8,544 nt of DNA, from assembly GCA_937949455.1 (NCBI GenBank), contig CALEDU010000172.1, forward strand, positions 1 to 8,544. The letters are read 5' to 3'. A program made the translations under genes and the position numbers. Of this stretch, positions 1 to 7,564 are shown in pieces; position 1 is the stretch's first letter, and each line of letters starts with the position of its first letter. The notes under the pieces were generated by a model. The model searched no databases. It was not told the DNA's origin and worked only from the letters and a program-made list of their open reading frames with translations. The stretch comes from an uncultured Tepidimonas sp. (lineage in GTDB: Bacteria > Pseudomonadota > Gammaproteobacteria > Burkholderiales > Burkholderiaceae_C).

Positions 1-1
1 C

Positions 2-985
2 ATCCATCGCAAGCACCATGCCAAATGTGAGCAGGAGGGCGATCCGCACAGTCCCCAGGTACACGGCATCCGCAAGGTGTTCTGGGAGGGGGCGGAGCTC
101 TACCGGGCCGAAGCCAAGAACCAGGAAACCCTGCGCCGCTATGGTCATGGCACGCCGGATGACTGGATCGAGCGCCACCTGTATACCCGGCACTCGCGCC
201 TGGGCGTCAGCCTGATGCTGATCCTCGATGTTGCCCTGTTCGGTGTCGCCGGCCTGGCCGTGTGGGCAGTGCAGATGGTGTGGATCCCTTTCTGGGCGGC
301 GGGCGTCATCAACGGCATTGGCCACTACTGGGGCTATCGTAACTTCGAGGCGCCGGACGCCAGCACCAATGTCTCGCCCTGGGGCCTGATCATCGGCGGC
401 GAGGAGTTGCACAACAACCACCACACCTTCCCCACCTCGGCCAAGTTCTCGGTCGAGCCGTACGAATTCGACATCGGCTGGGTGTACATTCAGGTGCTGG
501 CCAAATTGGGGCTGGCCAAGCCCAAGAAGGTGCCGCCCAAATTGGCGTTTGGTGATGCCAAGCCGGTGGCCGACGAGCAAACGTTGGAGGCCATCGTGGC
601 CAACCGCTACGAGGTCATGGCCCGCTATGCGCGCCAGATGCGTGCGGCTCTGCAAACCGAATGGGACACCTTGCGAGCCAAGACGGGGGGTGATGAGTCC
701 TTGCTGAAGTTGGCGCGCCGTTGGTTGCATCGTGACGATGACAAGGTGCCGGAGTCGGTTCGAGCCAAACTGCAGCAAGTACTCGGCGCTACGCCTTCCT
801 TGGCCACGATGCACGCCATGCGCGAGGAGCTGCGCCAACTCTGGTCCAACACGGCGCTAACGCGCGAACAGATGGCGCGTGAGTTGCAGGCGTGGATCCA
901 CCGTGCCGAGCACAGCGGCGTCCAGGCCCTGAGCGACTTTGCCCAGCGTTTGCGCGCGGCGCGTCTGGTGCCCGCCGCCGCCTGA
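2..985 (+). CDS. Fatty acid desaturase (delta-9 type, membrane di-iron), 5' end outside the window
   Basis: This is the C-terminal 327 residues of an integral membrane desaturase that puts a cis double bond into a saturated acyl chain. The reading frame is open from base 2 with no start, so the gene begins upstream. The second histidine box HRKHH is at 5-19 and the third, HNNHH, at 410-424, preceded by GGEEL; a conserved GHYWGYRNF lies between them. The first box (HxxxxH type) must lie outside. The segment after the YTRH motif is hydrophobic enough for two membrane passes. About 186 residues follow the last histidine box. The part after about base 570 is charged and helical, rich in Ala, Arg, Leu and Gln, and looks like an added soluble region. 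The SCD/OLE1-like family and the bacterial DesA-like group fit best. The acyl donor (acyl-CoA, acyl-ACP or lipid) cannot be told. A terminator follows 17 bases after the stop. Confidence 0.9.
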   Translation: MHRKHHAKCEQEGDPHSPQVHGIRKVFWEGAELYRAEAKNQETLRRYGHGTPDDWIERHLYTRHSRLGVSLMLILDVALFGVAGLAVWAVQMVWIPFWAAGVINGIGHYWGYRNFEAPDASTNVSPWGLIIGGEELHNNHHTFPTSAKFSVEPYEFDIGWVYIQVLAKLGLAKPKKVPPKLAFGDAKPVADEQTLEAIVANRYEVMARYARQMRAALQTEWDTLRAKTGGDESLLKLARRWLHRDDDKVPESVRAKLQQVLGATPSLATMHAMREELRQLWSNTALTREQMARELQAWIHRAEHSGVQALSDFAQRLRAARLVPAAA

Positions 986-1002
986 ACTTCAGGCAGCGAT
1001 AA

Positions 1003-1037
1003 AAAAACCGCCAACGCTGCTGGCGGTTTTTGTTTTT
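1003..1037. terminator. Bidirectional intrinsic terminator between the desaturase gene and rpmG
   Basis: The stem AAAAACCGCCA (1003-1013) pairs without mismatch with TGGCGGTTTTT (1021-1031) around a 7-base loop. On the plus strand the stem runs into a T-rich tract to 1037, interrupted by one G. On the minus strand the run of seven A at 1001-1007 becomes a U tract. It lies between two converging transcription units, 17 bases after the desaturase stop and 55 bases beyond the rpmG stop, so it can end both. Confidence 0.9.
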
Positions 1038-1092
1038 GGCGATCGGAAAACCGCCCGACAGACAGCCCCGGCCGCGCGGGCCGGCTGGCCGG

Positions 1093-1263
1093 TCACTTGA
1101 GTTTGGTTTCTTTGTACTCGACGTGCTTGCGCGCCACCGGGTCGAACTTCATGAACGCCAGTTTGTCCGGCGTGGTCTTTTTGTTCTTGGTGGTGGTGTA
1201 GAAATGGCCGGTCCCCGCAGTGGATTCCAGCTTGATCTTTTCGCGTCCGCCTTTGGCAGCCAT
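1093..1263 (-). CDS. rpmG: 50S ribosomal protein L33
   Basis: This small gene encodes a basic 56-residue protein beginning [14 protein letters not shown] and ending VEYKETKLK, which is L33 of the large ribosomal subunit, near the tRNA exit site. The central [13 protein letters not shown] and the FDPVARKHV stretch are typical of the family, and the length is normal. There is no CxxC pair, so it is the zinc-independent form. The start at 1263 is supported by AGGAG (1270-1274 on the complementary strand) six bases upstream. It lies 20 bases after the rpmB stop and must be cotranscribed with it. The two-gene order rpmB-rpmG is very common in proteobacteria. The transcript should end at the shared terminator at 1003-1037. 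Confidence 0.98.
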   Translation of the reverse strand: MAAKGGREKIKLESTAGTGHFYTTTKNKKTTPDKLAFMKFDPVARKHVEYKETKLK

Positions 1264-1283
1264 GATGGACTCCTATGTGGTGG

Positions 1284-1517
1284 TCAGGCCTGACCGCGGG
1301 CACGCAGGTCGGCCAGGACGGCATCGATGCCGACTTTGTCGATCAGGCGCAGCGCCGCGCCAGAGACGCGCAGACGCACCCAGCGGTTCTCGCTCTCGAC
1401 CCAGAAGCGGCGGGTTTGCAGGTTCGGCAGGAACCGGCGCTTGGTTTTGTTGTTGGCGTGGGAGACGTTGTTCCCCACCATGGGCTTTTTGCCCGTGACT
1501 TCGCACACGCGTGCCAT
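1284..1517 (-). CDS. rpmB: 50S ribosomal protein L28
   Basis: The product is a 77-residue basic protein starting [15 protein letters not shown], followed by [14 protein letters not shown] and later [16 protein letters not shown]. These are hallmarks of bacterial L28, a large-subunit protein needed for late 50S assembly. Length is normal for proteobacteria. The start at 1517 is chosen because the conserved N-terminus begins there and GGAG (1526-1529 on the complementary strand) sits eight bases upstream. The frame stays open much further upstream, to 1877 inside trxB, but that extension is not conserved L28 sequence. It is the first gene of the rpmB-rpmG pair. A perfect TATAAT box lies about 200 bases upstream, so a leader of roughly 190 bases is likely. 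Confidence 0.98.
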   Translation of the reverse strand: MARVCEVTGKKPMVGNNVSHANNKTKRRFLPNLQTRRFWVESENRWVRLRVSGAALRLIDKVGIDAVLADLRARGQA

Positions 1518-1534
1518 ATTGGTCACTCCAATCC

Positions 1535-1540
1535 ATAATA
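1535..1540 (-). promoter_or_regulatory. Weak alternative -10 box close to rpmB
   Basis: TATTAT on the minus strand matches the sigma-70 -10 consensus at five of six positions and lies 17 bases upstream of the rpmB start. No -35 element is seen at a 16-18 base spacing. Transcription from here would start at about 1528, on the edge of the Shine-Dalgarno sequence, so it is less believable as the main promoter than the box at 1717-1722. Confidence 0.2.
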
Positions 1541-1680
1541 GCCTACCCGGTTGCCCCAGGTCGGCACCTCGTTCGCGTCCTGTGTTGTGTCGCCTGCCAC
1601 ACGTGGAGTGCCCCGCAGGTCCATAGGGATCATCTGGACAATACACGGCGTGTGGACGACTCCGGCTCACGAACGGCCAC

Positions 1681-1710
1681 TTTGCTGTGGGCCATGCGGC
1701 CTTCAGCAAA
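1681..1710 (-). promoter_or_regulatory. Hairpin at the expected 5' end of the rpmBG mRNA
   Basis: TTTGCTG (1681-1687) pairs with CAGCAAA (1704-1710). After a 2x2 mismatch, GGCC (1690-1693) pairs with GGCC (1698-1701) around a four-base loop. The structure starts about seven bases downstream of the TATAAT box, so it would cap the mRNA at its very 5' end. No U run follows it on either strand, so it is not an intrinsic terminator for trxB. A 5' stabilising stem or part of a regulatory leader fits better. Confidence 0.45.
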
Positions 1711-1716
1711 CCCAGC

Positions 1717-1722
1717 ATTATA
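1717..1722 (-). promoter_or_regulatory. -10 box of the likely rpmB-rpmG promoter
   Basis: The minus strand reads GATATAATGC, a perfect TATAAT at 1722-1717, placed 15 bases after the trxB stop codon. Transcription would begin near 1710. No good -35 hexamer is seen at 1740-1745, where the sequence is still trxB coding, which is usual for high-GC betaproteobacteria. The position between trxB and rpmB, and the need for strong ribosomal protein expression, support the call. Confidence 0.55.
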
Positions 1723-1737
1723 TCGGGTAGTAGGCGC

Positions 1738-2739
<1,002 letters not shown>

Positions 2740-2777
2740 TTAAGCTCGGGGTCACCGTTCAGCTTGCCTGTATGCCC

Positions 2778-5252
2778 ATGAACCGATCCGTCAACGCCCT
2801 CAATGCCGACCTGGCCACCCCGGGCAGGGGTTGGAAGCGATATGCGCAGGAGATGGGCTTGCTGCTCGGTGCCGCGGTGCTGGGCTTTTGGTGGCTGGCG
2901 ATGCTCAGCCACGATGCGGCCGACCCGGCTTGGTCTACCTCGGGCACGGGGGTGGGCTACCGCAACTGGGGCGGACAGCTAGGGGCCTGGGTGTCGGACG
3001 TTGGGTATTACCTGTTCGGTGCCTCGGTCTGGTGGCTGCTGGGCGCAGGCACACGCGCATGGTTGGCATCGTTGGCGCGTTGGCTGCATGCCAAGCCGGC
3101 ACCGCCGCCGGGGCCAGTCTGGTGGCAGACGCCCGCGTGGCGCGCGCTGGCACTCGGCGCGGCCATGGTGGGGCTGATGTGGGCCAGTTGTGTGCTCGAG
3201 TGGAGCCGGATGACACGGTGGGATGCTTGGTTGCCTGGGCACACGGCCGGTGGCGTGCTGGGGGCGCTGGCCGGTCCGCTCGCCTTGCGCTGGCTGGGGG
3301 ATACCGGATCGGCCTTGGTGGCGCTGGGCGTGTGGACGGTGTCGGTGGCGGTGGTGTTTCGCTTTTCGTGGGCGCAGGTGGCCGAGCGTATTGGCGCGGC
3401 GCTGGACCAGTGGATCGAGACGCGCCGGCAGCAGCGTGAGGTGGACGAAGATGTGCGCATTGGCCAGCGGGCTGTGCGCGAACGCAATCGCCAGGAGGCC
3501 GAGGCCCGTGCAGCTCATCCTCCGCATGCGCCGCACGTCGATGGACCGCCGCAGTCGTCCGTGGCCGCTGCAGGCTCTCGCGCCGATGGGCCTGCAGCGG
3601 CGGCCGAGCGAGGCGGCACGAACGGCGGAGAGGGCAGAGAGGGCAGAGAGGGTGCCCGCGCGGCACCCAAGCCTGCCGTTCGGTTGCACATCGAGCCCAC
3701 CGTGGCCGAGGTGGAGCTCAGCGCACGCGTGGCCAAGGAGCGCCAACAGGCGCTGTTTGCGGACGGCGAGTCGCCGCTGCCGCGGCTGGACCTGCTCGAC
3801 CCGCCAGCGCGCCAGCCGACCACAGTGGCACCCGAGACGCTGGAGATGACCAGCCGCTTGATCGAGAAAAAACTCGCCGACTTTGGCGTCGAGGTGCAGG
3901 TGGTGGCGGCACAGCCCGGCCCCGTCATCACCCGTTACGAGATCGAGCCGGCCACCGGTGTCAAGGGCTCGCAAATCGTCAACCTGGCTAAGGACTTGGC
4001 GCGCTCACTGTCGCTGGTGTCGATCCGCGTCATCGAGACCATCCCCGGCAAGAGCCTGATGGCGCTAGAGCTGCCCAATGCGCGGCGCCAGACCATCCAT
4101 CTGAGCGAAATCCTGGGCTCGCAGGTCTACCACGAGGCCAAGAGCCTGTTGACGCTGGGGCTGGGCAAGGACATCGCCGGCCATCCGGTGGTGGTGGATC
4201 TGGCCCGCATGCCGCACTGTCTGGTGGCGGGCACCACTGGCTCGGGCAAGTCGGTCGGCATCAACGCCATGATTCTGAGCCTGCTCTACAAGGCCGAGCC
4301 AAAGGATGTGCGGCTGCTGCTGATCGACCCCAAAATGCTCGAACTCAGCGTCTACGAGGGTATTCCGCACCTGATTGCGCCGGTGGTCACCGACATGAAG
4401 CAAGCCGCCAATGGCCTGAACTGGTGCGTGGCCGAAATGGAAAAACGCTACCGGCTGATGAGCAAGCTGGGCGTGCGCAACCTGGCTGGCTACAACGCCA
4501 AGATCGATGAGGCAGCCCAGCGCGGCACATCCATTCCCAACCCCTTCAGCCTCACGCCCGAGGCACCAGAGCCGCTGGCGCGGCTGCCGTACATCGTCGT
4601 GGTGATCGACGAGCTGGCCGACCTCATGATGGTGGTGGGCAAGAAGATCGAGGAGCTCATCGCCCGCCTGGCGCAAAAGGCCCGCGCCGCCGGCATCCAC
4701 CTGATCCTGGCCACGCAGCGACCCAGTGTCGATGTCATCACCGGCCTGATCAAGGCCAACATCCCGACACGCATCAGCTTTCAGGTCAGCAGCAAGATCG
4801 ACAGCCGCACCATCCTCGACCAGATGGGCGCCGAGGCCTTGCTCGGCATGGGTGACATGCTCTACCTGCCGGCTGGCACCGGCTTGCCGACCCGGGTGCA
4901 TGGGGCCTTCGTCAGCGACGACGAGGTGCACCGCGTGGTGGGCTTTTTGAAGGAGCGCTACGGCGAGCCCGACTACATGGAGGACGTGTTGGAGACCGCT
5001 GCGGGCGACGGCTTCGATGGTGCCGACATCGGCGACGCCCAGGCCGGCGGCGAGAAGGATCCGCTGTATGACCAGGCGGTGGCCATCGTGCTGCAGGACC
5101 GCAAGGCCAGCATCAGCTATGTGCAGCGCAAGCTCAAGATCGGCTACAACCGTGCCGCGCGCCTGCTGGAGGACATGGAGAAAGCCGGCCTTGTCAGCGC
5201 GCTGACCGCCAGCGGTCAGCGCGACATCCTGGTCGGCGGCCGCAACGAATGA
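2778..5252 (+). CDS. ftsK: DNA translocase FtsK
   Basis: FtsK sits in the inner membrane at the division septum and pumps chromosome termini apart, activating XerCD recombination at dif. From the chosen start the product has 824 residues, typical of the shorter betaproteobacterial form. Hydrophobic segments lie near residues 27-43, 77-97, 122-141, 157-173 and 178-196. A low-complexity linker (about 217-350) follows, then the alpha domain and the beta RecA-like motor with Walker A GTTGSGKS at 485-492 and Walker [11 protein letters not shown] at 607-616. [18 protein letters not shown] comes next. The DNA-reading gamma winged helix is at about 760-820 ([24 protein letters not shown]). ATG 2778 gives MNRSVNALN, like related FtsK starts as I recall them; ATG 2772 is two codons upstream, and a TTG at 2709 is unlikely. 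None has a clear ribosome binding site. lolA follows after 76 bases. Confidence 0.96.
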   Translation: MNRSVNALNADLATPGRGWKRYAQEMGLLLGAAVLGFWWLAMLSHDAADPAWSTSGTGVGYRNWGGQLGAWVSDVGYYLFGASVWWLLGAGTRAWLASLARWLHAKPAPPPGPVWWQTPAWRALALGAAMVGLMWASCVLEWSRMTRWDAWLPGHTAGGVLGALAGPLALRWLGDTGSALVALGVWTVSVAVVFRFSWAQVAERIGAALDQWIETRRQQREVDEDVRIGQRAVRERNRQEAEARAAHPPHAPHVDGPPQSSVAAAGSRADGPAAAAERGGTNGGEGREGREGARAAPKPAVRLHIEPTVAEVELSARVAKERQQALFADGESPLPRLDLLDPPARQPTTVAPETLEMTSRLIEKKLADFGVEVQVVAAQPGPVITRYEIEPATGVKGSQIVNLAKDLARSLSLVSIRVIETIPGKSLMALELPNARRQTIHLSEILGSQVYHEAKSLLTLGLGKDIAGHPVVVDLARMPHCLVAGTTGSGKSVGINAMILSLLYKAEPKDVRLLLIDPKMLELSVYEGIPHLIAPVVTDMKQAANGLNWCVAEMEKRYRLMSKLGVRNLAGYNAKIDEAAQRGTSIPNPFSLTPEAPEPLARLPYIVVVIDELADLMMVVGKKIEELIARLAQKARAAGIHLILATQRPSVDVITGLIKANIPTRISFQVSSKIDSRTILDQMGAEALLGMGDMLYLPAGTGLPTRVHGAFVSDDEVHRVVGFLKERYGEPDYMEDVLETAAGDGFDGADIGDAQAGGEKDPLYDQAVAIVLQDRKASISYVQRKLKIGYNRAARLLEDMEKAGLVSALTASGQRDILVGGRNE
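3628..3652 (+). repeat. 9-base coding tandem repeat in the FtsK linker
   Basis: A unit of GAGGGCAGA is repeated about 2.8 times without mismatch across 25 bases. It encodes the Glu-Gly-Arg triplets within [12 protein letters not shown]. The unit length is a multiple of three, so gain or loss of copies would keep the frame. It lies in the flexible linker between membrane and motor parts, where length changes are tolerated. Confidence 0.75.
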
Positions 5253-5254
5253 GG

Positions 5255-5276
5255 CGGGCGTGCCGCGGTACGCCCG
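5255..5276 (+). other. Inverted repeat between ftsK and lolA
   Basis: CGGGCGT (5255-5261) pairs with ACGCCCG (5270-5276). Inside, a G-T and a C-G pair can close the stem down to a CGCG loop. It begins two bases after the ftsK stop. No T run follows, so it is not an intrinsic terminator. It may reduce read-through, or protect the 3' end of the ftsK segment of a shared mRNA. Confidence 0.4.
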
Positions 5277-5328
5277 GACTCCCGGCGCAGGCGCGGAACC
5301 CCGCCACCCCCATCCCTTTCCAAACACC

Positions 5329-5985
5329 ATGCAAAGACGCTTCGCACTGCTCGCCCTGATGGGTTGCGCCCTGAGTGGCATATCCTGGTCTGCGCGGGCT
5401 CAAACCGAGGGCCTGCGCGAACTGGAAGCCTTTCTGTCCGGTGTGCAGCAAGGCCGCGCGGCCTTTACCCAGGCGGTGACCGCCCCTTTGCGCGACGGCG
5501 AGACGGTGGCACGCACGCGCACCAGCCGCGGCGAATTCGAATTTTTGCGGCCAGACCGCTTCCGCTTCCGCTACACCGAGCCGTTCGAGCAGGTCATCGT
5601 GGCGGACGGGCAGACGCTGTGGTTGTACGACCCGGACCTCAACCAAGTGACCGCGCGCCGGCAAGCCGAGGTGTTGGCCAACACCCCGGCCGCGCTGCTG
5701 GCCGCCGCCCCCGATCTGCGCGCCGTGCGTCAGGCGTTTACCCTGTCGGCGGGCGAGTCGCGCGACGGGCTGAACTGGGTGGAGGCCGTGCCCAAGGCGC
5801 GCGACGGCCAGGTGCAGCGCATCCGCATCGGATTTCGCCAGGGCCAGCTCGAGGTGCTGGACATCCTGGACAGCTTCGGCCAGCGCTCCGTCATGCGGTT
5901 CGGCCCCCTGGACCGCTCGACACAATTCACGGCATCCCATTTTCGCTTCCAGCCACCGGCCGGCACCGAGGTGCTGCGCCAGTAA
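5329..5985 (+). CDS. lolA: Outer-membrane lipoprotein carrier protein LolA
   Basis: LolA is the periplasmic chaperone that takes lipoproteins released by the LolCDE transporter and passes them to LolB at the outer membrane. The 218-residue product starts MQRRFALLALMG, a signal peptide with a basic head and hydrophobic core, with a likely cut after ARA at about residue 24. The mature part holds the family block RPDRFRFRYTEPFEQVIVAD (74-93) and LYDPDLNQVTAR (99-110), and the end is SHFRFQPPAGTEVLRQ. Length matches the family. ATG 5329 is chosen because it places the signal peptide at the N-terminus. The frame is open to a GTG at 5260, but that would add 23 Pro/Arg-rich residues before the signal. 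There is no clear Shine-Dalgarno sequence. It lies 76 bases after ftsK and 52 before rarA, the same order as in E. coli. Confidence 0.95.
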   Translation: MQRRFALLALMGCALSGISWSARAQTEGLRELEAFLSGVQQGRAAFTQAVTAPLRDGETVARTRTSRGEFEFLRPDRFRFRYTEPFEQVIVADGQTLWLYDPDLNQVTARRQAEVLANTPAALLAAAPDLRAVRQAFTLSAGESRDGLNWVEAVPKARDGQVQRIRIGFRQGQLEVLDILDSFGQRSVMRFGPLDRSTQFTASHFRFQPPAGTEVLRQ

Positions 5986-6025
5986 GGGGTGCAGGCGGCT
6001 TGGGGCTGGGCGCGACCCGCTGTAC

Positions 6026-6031
6026 GACAAT
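6026..6031 (+). promoter_or_regulatory. Possible -10 box very close to the rarA start
   Basis: GACAAT lies six bases before the rarA ATG at 6038, so transcription from it would start at or within a base or two of the start codon. The context ACAATCACCGCATG is almost identical to ACAATCATCGGCATG before trxB. A candidate -35, TTGGGG at 6000-6005, would be 20 bases away, which is too far. An offset box TACGAC at 6023-6028 would give 17. This is weak evidence, and rarA may simply be read from the ftsK-lolA transcript. Confidence 0.25.
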
Positions 6032-6037
6032 CACCGC

Positions 6038-7366
6038 ATGGTCTCGACACCTTCCGTCCCCCTGGCCGAACGCTTACGTCCGCGCACGCTGGCCGAGGTC
6101 GTCGGCCAGGCACACCTGCTCGGCCCAGGCATGCCGCTGCGGCTGGCGTTCGAAAGTGGGCGGCCGCACAGCTGCATCCTGTGGGGGCCGCCGGGCGTGG
6201 GCAAGACCACGATCGCACGCCTGATGGCACAGGCCTTCGACGCCCAGTTCCTGGCCATCAGCGCGGTGCTCGGCGGCGTCAAGGATATCCGCGATGCGGT
6301 CGAGCGCGCCGAGGCTGCGCGCAGCGGGCTGCACCCGCAGGCCACGCTCGTCTTTGTCGATGAGGTGCACCGCTTCAACAAGGCACAGCAGGACGCCTTT
6401 TTGCCGCATGTGGAAAGCGGCCTGTTCACCTTCATCGGTGCGACCACCGAAAACCCGAGTTTCGAGGTCAACGCCGCGCTGCTGTCGCGTGCCACCGTCT
6501 ATGTGCTGCAGCCGCTGTCCGAAGCCGACTTGCAAGCGCTGATCGAGCGCGCGCTGGATACCGGCGAGGTCCCGGCCCTGGCCCCCGCGGCGCGGCAGCA
6601 TCTGGTGGCCTATGCGGACGGCGATGCACGCCGCTTGCTCAATACGCTGGAGACGCTGGCCGTCACCGCGCGCGCGCAGGGCTGCGCTCAGGTGGACGAG
6701 GCCTGGCTGCTGGCAACGCTGGGCGAGCGGCTGCGCCGCTACGACAAAGGAGGCGACCAGTTCTACGACACCATCAGCGCGCTGCACAAGAGCGTGCGCG
6801 GCAGCGACCCGGACGCGGCGCTGTACTGGTTTGCGCGCATGCTGGATGGCGGTGCGGACCCGCGCTATATCGCGCGGCGACTGGTTCGCATGGCCACCGA
6901 GGACGTCGGACTGGCCGATCCGCGCGCGTTGCGCCTGGCGCTGGATGCGGCCGAGACTTACGAGCGGCTCGGCAGCCCAGAAGGGGAGCTGGCGCTGGCG
7001 CAGGCGGTGCTGTACCTGGCCGTGGCTCCCAAGAGCAACGCCGTCTACACCGCCTACAAGGCCGCGCGCACCTTGGTGGCGCGTGATGGCACGCGCCCGG
7101 TGCCGCTGCACCTGCGCAATGCGCCCACAGCGCTGATGCGCCAGCTCGACCACGGGCGCGACTACCGTTATGCGCACGACGAACCCGATGCCTTTGCTGC
7201 GGGTGTGCGCTACTTTCCCGACGGGATGGCCGAGCCGCGCTTTTACGATCCGGTGCCGCGCGGGCTGGAGCTGCGCATCGGCGAAAAACTCGCCGAGCTG
7301 CGCCGGCGCAACGCTGCGGCGCGTGCGGCGGGAGCAGCAGGCGATGAGCCGTCCACGCGGCATTAG
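6038..7366 (+). CDS. rarA: Replication-associated recombination protein A (AAA+ ATPase, RarA/MgsA family)
   Basis: RarA is a cytoplasmic AAA+ ATPase of the WRNIP1/Mgs1 family that works at stalled replication forks and contacts SSB. The 442-residue product has the full set of motifs. Walker A GPPGVGKT is at 50-57, Walker B LVFVDEVHRF at 104-113, sensor 1 GATTENP at 134-140, an arginine finger within FEVNAALLSR (R151), and sensor 2 GDARR at 195-199. The C-terminal tetramerisation part follows, with YDKGGDQFYDTISALHKSVR (235-254), SDPDAALYWFARML, and LAVAPKSNAVYTAY near 327-340. Length is normal. ATG 6038 gives the expected short N-terminus before LAERLRPRTLAEVVGQ; no Shine-Dalgarno sequence is visible. 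It lies 52 bases after lolA. The stop codon lies inside an inverted repeat. In E. coli serS follows, which is not the case here. Confidence 0.97.
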   Translation: MVSTPSVPLAERLRPRTLAEVVGQAHLLGPGMPLRLAFESGRPHSCILWGPPGVGKTTIARLMAQAFDAQFLAISAVLGGVKDIRDAVERAEAARSGLHPQATLVFVDEVHRFNKAQQDAFLPHVESGLFTFIGATTENPSFEVNAALLSRATVYVLQPLSEADLQALIERALDTGEVPALAPAARQHLVAYADGDARRLLNTLETLAVTARAQGCAQVDEAWLLATLGERLRRYDKGGDQFYDTISALHKSVRGSDPDAALYWFARMLDGGADPRYIARRLVRMATEDVGLADPRALRLALDAAETYERLGSPEGELALAQAVLYLAVAPKSNAVYTAYKAARTLVARDGTRPVPLHLRNAPTALMRQLDHGRDYRYAHDEPDAFAAGVRYFPDGMAEPRFYDPVPRGLELRIGEKLAELRRRNAAARAAGAAGDEPSTRH

Positions 7367-7377
7367 ATTGTCTAATG
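7361..7377. promoter_or_regulatory. Perfect 7-3-7 inverted repeat over the rarA stop codon, possible operator
   Basis: CATTAGA (7361-7367), TTG, TCTAATG (7371-7377) form a perfect dyad of 17 bases. It contains the rarA stop TAG. The core TTAGATTGTCTAA has the T-N11-A shape of LysR-type sites and also resembles MarR/SlyA-type sites (compare TTAGCAAGCTAA). It sits in the only AT-rich patch of the right half of the window, about 137 bases upstream of the expected livH transcription start. As RNA it would be a weak A/U-rich stem with a three-base loop, so a protein site is more likely than a terminator. Confidence 0.4.
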
Positions 7378-7435
7378 TATCGAGAGTTGCATTGATAAGG
7401 GTTCTGATTTGGCCGGATGGGCGTGGAAATTGCCT

Positions 7436-7473
7436 GGGCAAACCCTGGGTTCGGTTGGTCGGCTAGGGCAAAC
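7436..7473 (+). repeat. Two GGGCAAAC direct repeats 30 bases apart upstream of livH
   Basis: GGGCAAAC occurs at 7436-7443 and 7466-7473, exactly 30 bases apart, which is close to three helical turns. With the expected transcription start near 7514 the copies lie at about -78 to -71 and -48 to -41, where activators often bind. The first copy overlaps a dyad, TTGCC-TG-GGCAA (7430-7441). No regulator can be named from this. Confidence 0.3.
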
Positions 7474-7501
7474 ACGCACCGGCCGATGCAAGACGCTTCG
7501 C

Positions 7502-7507
7502 TACAAT
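7502..7507 (+). promoter_or_regulatory. -10 box of the likely livH promoter
   Basis: TACAAT in the context GCTACAATCCGCCC is the common -10 form of this bacterial group. Transcription would start near 7514, giving a leader of about 110 bases before the livH ATG. The -35 position at 17-base spacing (CCGGCC at 7479-7484) does not match the consensus, so an activator may be needed. Confidence 0.5.
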
Positions 7508-7519
7508 CCGCCCACTTCG

Positions 7520-7564
7520 AACCCGCCCCAAGGCCCTACCCAGGCCGGAACTGGCGGGTTTTTT
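7520..7564 (+). terminator. Promoter-proximal terminator-like hairpin in the livH leader
   Basis: AACCCGCC (7520-7527) pairs perfectly with GGCGGGTT (7553-7560). Inside, GGCC (7532-7535) can pair with GGCC (7543-7546), and the two C at 7528-7529 with the two G at 7547-7548. A run of six T (7559-7564) follows on the plus strand. The form is that of an intrinsic terminator for rightward transcription. It starts about six bases after the expected livH transcription start and ends 60 bases before the livH ATG. It could be an attenuator of livH, the end of a very short RNA, or a late terminator for rarA, whose stop lies 153 bases upstream. Confidence 0.65.

Noticed and set aside
2822..2829. GGGCAGGG, a match to the FtsK-guiding KOPS consensus GGGNAGGG
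   Set aside because: One or two such octamers per strand are expected by chance in a GC-rich window of this size, and polarity cannot be judged without the whole replichore.
5260..5328. GTG start of lolA at 5260
   Set aside because: It would place 23 Pro/Arg-rich residues before the signal peptide. The segment is also occupied by the inverted repeat behind ftsK.
5356..5370. Lipobox-like LMGC in the LolA signal peptide
   Set aside because: The Cys is at residue 13, which gives a very short signal, and LolA is a soluble periplasmic carrier. The ARA-Q site at about residue 24 is a normal signal peptidase I site.
4065..5381. Long open frame on the minus strand opposite ftsK (438 codons)
   Set aside because: It is the antisense shadow of a high-GC coding gene. 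Its translation is rich in His, Gln, Ala and Arg without any recognisable domain, whereas the plus strand encodes an intact FtsK.
6074..7441. Long open frame on the minus strand opposite rarA (455 codons)
   Set aside because: This is also an antisense shadow. Base composition follows the rarA frame, the translation shows no family motif, and no ribosome binding site or promoter was seen.
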